22,860 bases of DNA from Chromera velia (lineage: Eukaryota > Sar > Chromeraceae), in the NCBI GenBank assembly GCA_018398765.1, contig JAHBMJ010001308.1, forward strand, positions 10,001 to 32,860. Reading direction: 5' to 3'. Shown one piece after another: positions 20,501 through 22,860 of this stretch (positions are counted from its first letter, which is position 1; the number at the start of each line of letters is the position of its first letter). The notes beneath the pieces were generated by a model. That model was not told where the DNA came from and made no database searches. It saw nothing but the letters and a program-made list of their open reading frames with translations. The translations under genes were made by a program, and so were the position numbers.

Positions 20501-21390
20501 GGCCCCGGAAAGCGAAGCGGGGGGCACTTACAAAACAAGAATGGCCCCGGAAAGCGAAGCGGGGGGCACTTAGAAAACAGAAAGACCCCAGCCCACGCAT
20601 GCACGCGCATACAATGTCTTTCGCCAAAAACGTATGTACCCGGCCCCGAAAGGCTGAATGTGCGCCAAATGTGCATGTGTTAGGTGGGTTTCAGACCCGA
20701 TTACCCGATTTTTCGGTGACCCTTTGATCATGCAATTCAATCATGCAAGCAACACAGTCAGTGGCCCCGGAAAGCGAAGTGGGAAGCACTTACAAAACAG
20801 AAATACCCCAGCCCACGCATGCATGCATAGTATCTTTCACCAAAAACCCGGCCCCGAAAGGCTGAATTTACGTTATACGTGCGTTAGATGGGTTTCAGAT
20901 CTGCTCAACCCTGGGCTTTTTTCCCGCGGGGGGGGGGTTCCGCGTACTGTTTTTTTCCTATGGGGGGGGGGGTCGGCACTACCATGCATGCACCAATGCA
21001 ACACCATGGCCGGCGTACATCAATGGTGGAGTTCTCATTTTTCTTACTTTCTGGGGCTGTTCGCAAGCTTGCTTGCGTCAGATATCCCAGCCCATGCATA
21101 TGCATGCACGCTAGTCTTTCGCCAAAAACCTGGCCCCGAAATGCTGAATTTACGCTATGCGTGCGTCAGATGGGTTTCAGATCTGCTCACCCCCGGCCAG
21201 GCTTTTCTCTCACGCGGGGGGGGGGGGTTTCCGTGGATGCTTTTTTCCCGCGGGGAGGCCGGGGGGTCAGTGCGACCATACACCATCCCCACAGCGTACG
21301 TCAATCATACAGTTCTCATTTTTCTTGCTTTCCAAGGCTGTTCGCAAGCTTGCTTACGTCAGATACCATACGCATACATGGCCGTTAGCT
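20501..21390. repeat. GC-rich tandem repeat array with poly-G runs
   Basis: It begins with two adjacent 42-bp units (20501 and 20543, GGCCCCGGAAAGCGAAGCGG then a GGGGCACTTA tail), repeated again at 20763. A larger unit follows, in this order: AGCCCA.GCAT; TCTTTC.CCAAAAAC; GGCCCCGAAA.GCTGAAT (20643, 20850, 21132); GATGGGTTTCAGATCTGCTC (20888, 21169); a CCGCGGGG to poly-G run (20925, 21214); and GTTCTCATTTTTCTT then GTTCGCAAGCTTGCTT (21031, 21311). The spacing between the two best copies is about 282 bp. The copies differ by substitutions and small indels. A 262-codon frame crosses the array because the period is a multiple of three. Confidence 0.88.
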
Positions 21391-22585
21391 ACAGATCAAA
21401 GCTCAACAACTTTACAAACTTTTTGAAAAGATCAATGACCAGGTGATTCCTCCTCTTTTGATATGTACACTGACAGAATGCGACACATCTTATTTGGTAG
21501 TACTGGCTAAAGCCGACTGCCTACTTTTGGCATACTGACAGAACGAAGACGGCCCTGCACCTTCAATATGAAGGCAAAAAGCGCATACCGGCGCCTTCGG
21601 CGCTGGCTATGCAGCTAGATCGAGGCTGGCCACCTTTGTCAGATCAAAGCGTCCACAGTAATAGGCCCCGGAAAGACTATTCAGCTGAGGGGCGCTGAGC
21701 GGGCACTTATCAAATTTCAGCCGCGGGGGCAAACAGATTTTCTTTCGCTTTCTGAGCCATTTACACAGAGTGCGTCAGATAACTTACATAAGTCCTAGTA
21801 AGTCGGTACGTAATGCACGCCTGGCAATGCTAATACCTATAATGCGCGCCTGCATATGGACCAACACTAACCATGCATACTAGTGGGGGGGCTGGCCATC
21901 ATTGTTTGGCATACCCGGCATACAGGCGCACCCCGACCAAACTATAAACTATATGCAGGATGCCACTTTCACAGGCTCCAGTGGTATGCCAGGGCCCAGT
22001 AAACATTCTTAAAACCAAAATCTATACCAAAATAAATGGATTGAAGGCAAAATTTAGAGGTTTCACTGAAGAAAACAATAATATTTAGATCAAAGTCTAC
22101 AATTAAAAAATTTGGAATCATATTTCAGTTACAGGTAGTTACAGATACGTATGCAAAAACTACTATCTTGCAAGGAATACTGTGTTACTTAGTTAGTTAG
22201 TTAGAGAATGTCTAACCCCTGTTGGAGCTCTAAGCTCCCGGGCGGCTATATATATTTTTTGAGAATTAAAATTTTAATATGCATGGTATAACATGATGCG
22301 TCTTTTTTAAGTTATTTGTGTATTTGATTACTTAATATTTTTTTTTTTAGCCTCCATTGATTGGATCTGATTTTCGTTTTCATTAATTTCAATCCCAACC
22401 ATCCCTAAACTGGAATGTCGGTCGGACCGTAGTCTTCCCTCAGTCTGGAATTGATATCCTCACATCGTCTTGACTCCTACTTGTTGGCTTCCAGTCTCAT
22501 TTGCTTACCGGTACCTCAAAAAGACTGCCTTTGAATCCTCCTCAGAGAACCCGTCTCCAGATCTATCCAGACATTTAATTTCACT
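21391..22585. other. non-coding: hairpin, degenerate repeat piece, AT-rich block
   Basis: A degenerate relative of the array starts at 21664 (GGCCCCGGAAAG then GCGGGCACTTA). 21980-22380 is AT-rich with a short TTAG repeat (22192-22204) and poly-T at 22340. From about 22380 the composition rises toward the ORF at 22586, which suggests the 5' leader of a transposable element. Confidence 0.5.
21583..21612. ncRNA. strong hairpin with TTCG tetraloop
   Basis: GCATACCGGCGC, C(TTCG)G, CGCTGGCTATGC: the arms at 21583-21594 and 21601-21612 pair with one mismatch or bulge around the extra-stable cUUCGg loop. No RNA family is recognised. It could be part of a structured transcript or of a repeat. It is listed as a possible RNA element only. 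Confidence 0.35.
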
Positions 22586-22860
22586 ATGCCGGCTCCTCCC
22601 AAGAATGCCACGCGAGCTGCTGAAAAGCAGAGAAAGAAGGAGAAGAGAGAGCAGGCTGCAAGGGAAGCCAGGGAAGGGGATGCAGCTTTGAAGCTGGCCA
22701 AAGAAAAGGTTTAACAGGCGAATGAAGCAACCGACCTCCTGGAAAGTTTTCCAGTCTTCAGAAAATACGAGCGCAATGGCATTAATGTTGTCATGGAAGG
22801 CTGCGCTGCCTCCGACGTCCCCAAAGAACTGATGCAGAAGATCTTTAACGAGCATCCATC
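22586..22860 (+). pseudogene. 5' end of a basic ORF with one premature stop (transposon ORF1-like), runs off the window
   Basis: The ATG at 22586 opens a frame rich in Lys, Arg, Glu and Ala ('RAAEKQRKKEKREQAAREAR'), probably a coiled coil. TAA stands at 22712-22714 after 42 residues. The same frame then stays open to the window end with natural composition ('QANEATDLLESFPVFRKYE', 'GINVVMEGCAASDV'). A single C to T change of CAA would explain the stop. A charged N-terminal ORF after a leader in AT-rich DNA fits ORF1 of a retrotransposon, but no zinc knuckle or other diagnostic motif is visible here. It could equally be a broken host gene. Confidence 0.5.

Overview
The window looks like nuclear DNA of a eukaryote with split genes and few introns free of low-complexity sequence. 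There is no prokaryotic gene layout. The real coding signal is in short exons (36 to 145 nt, plus one of 357 nt) with GT-AG borders and matching phases. The introns are T-rich and carry (GA)n, (TC)n, (GT)n and (TTTC)n runs. This style, together with retrotransposon relics, fits a coccidian-type apicomplexan such as a Sarcocystidae member. That assignment is inference from style; no marker gene proves it.

Layout. 1-5100: mostly non-coding, with an (AAT)n microsatellite, several clean inverted repeats and small duplicated blocks, and no gene I can name. 5252-11516, + strand: a many-exon gene whose core is a diverged MYST-family acetyltransferase domain. It has a zinc-finger remnant, the 'CLCLIMRL' strand, the acetyl-CoA loop and the C-terminal winged-helix part. 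Both catalytic residues of the family appear replaced, and the N-terminal half shows frame breaks. Its 3' exons encode a basic charged tail. Two introns of that tail carry the same sequence (9470-9990 and 10684-11306), matching exactly from splice donor to splice acceptor, as expected of an introner (a mobile intron). 11517-15550: AT-rich intergenic DNA with two degraded non-LTR retrotransposon pieces, a C-terminal piece on + and a reverse transcriptase on - with dead catalytic motifs. 15548-15790: an unrecognised 80-residue ORF. 16038-16312: a long (GA)n tract.

17089-20302, - strand: a J-domain (DnaJ-like) co-chaperone gene. The first exon has a basic N-terminal leader and a complete J domain with HPD. 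Downstream exons in phase add a predicted membrane helix and a short soluble tail. 20501-21390: a GC-rich tandem repeat array with poly-G runs just upstream of that gene. 21583-21612: a strong hairpin closed by a TTCG loop. 22586-22860: start of a basic ORF, probably retrotransposon ORF1, broken by one stop codon and running off the window.

The acetyltransferase-like gene and the J-domain gene show no functional link; they are separate genes facing each other across a transposon-rich spacer. The most unusual observation is the precise intron duplication, one copy of which lies directly behind another intron's 3' splice site with no exon between them.
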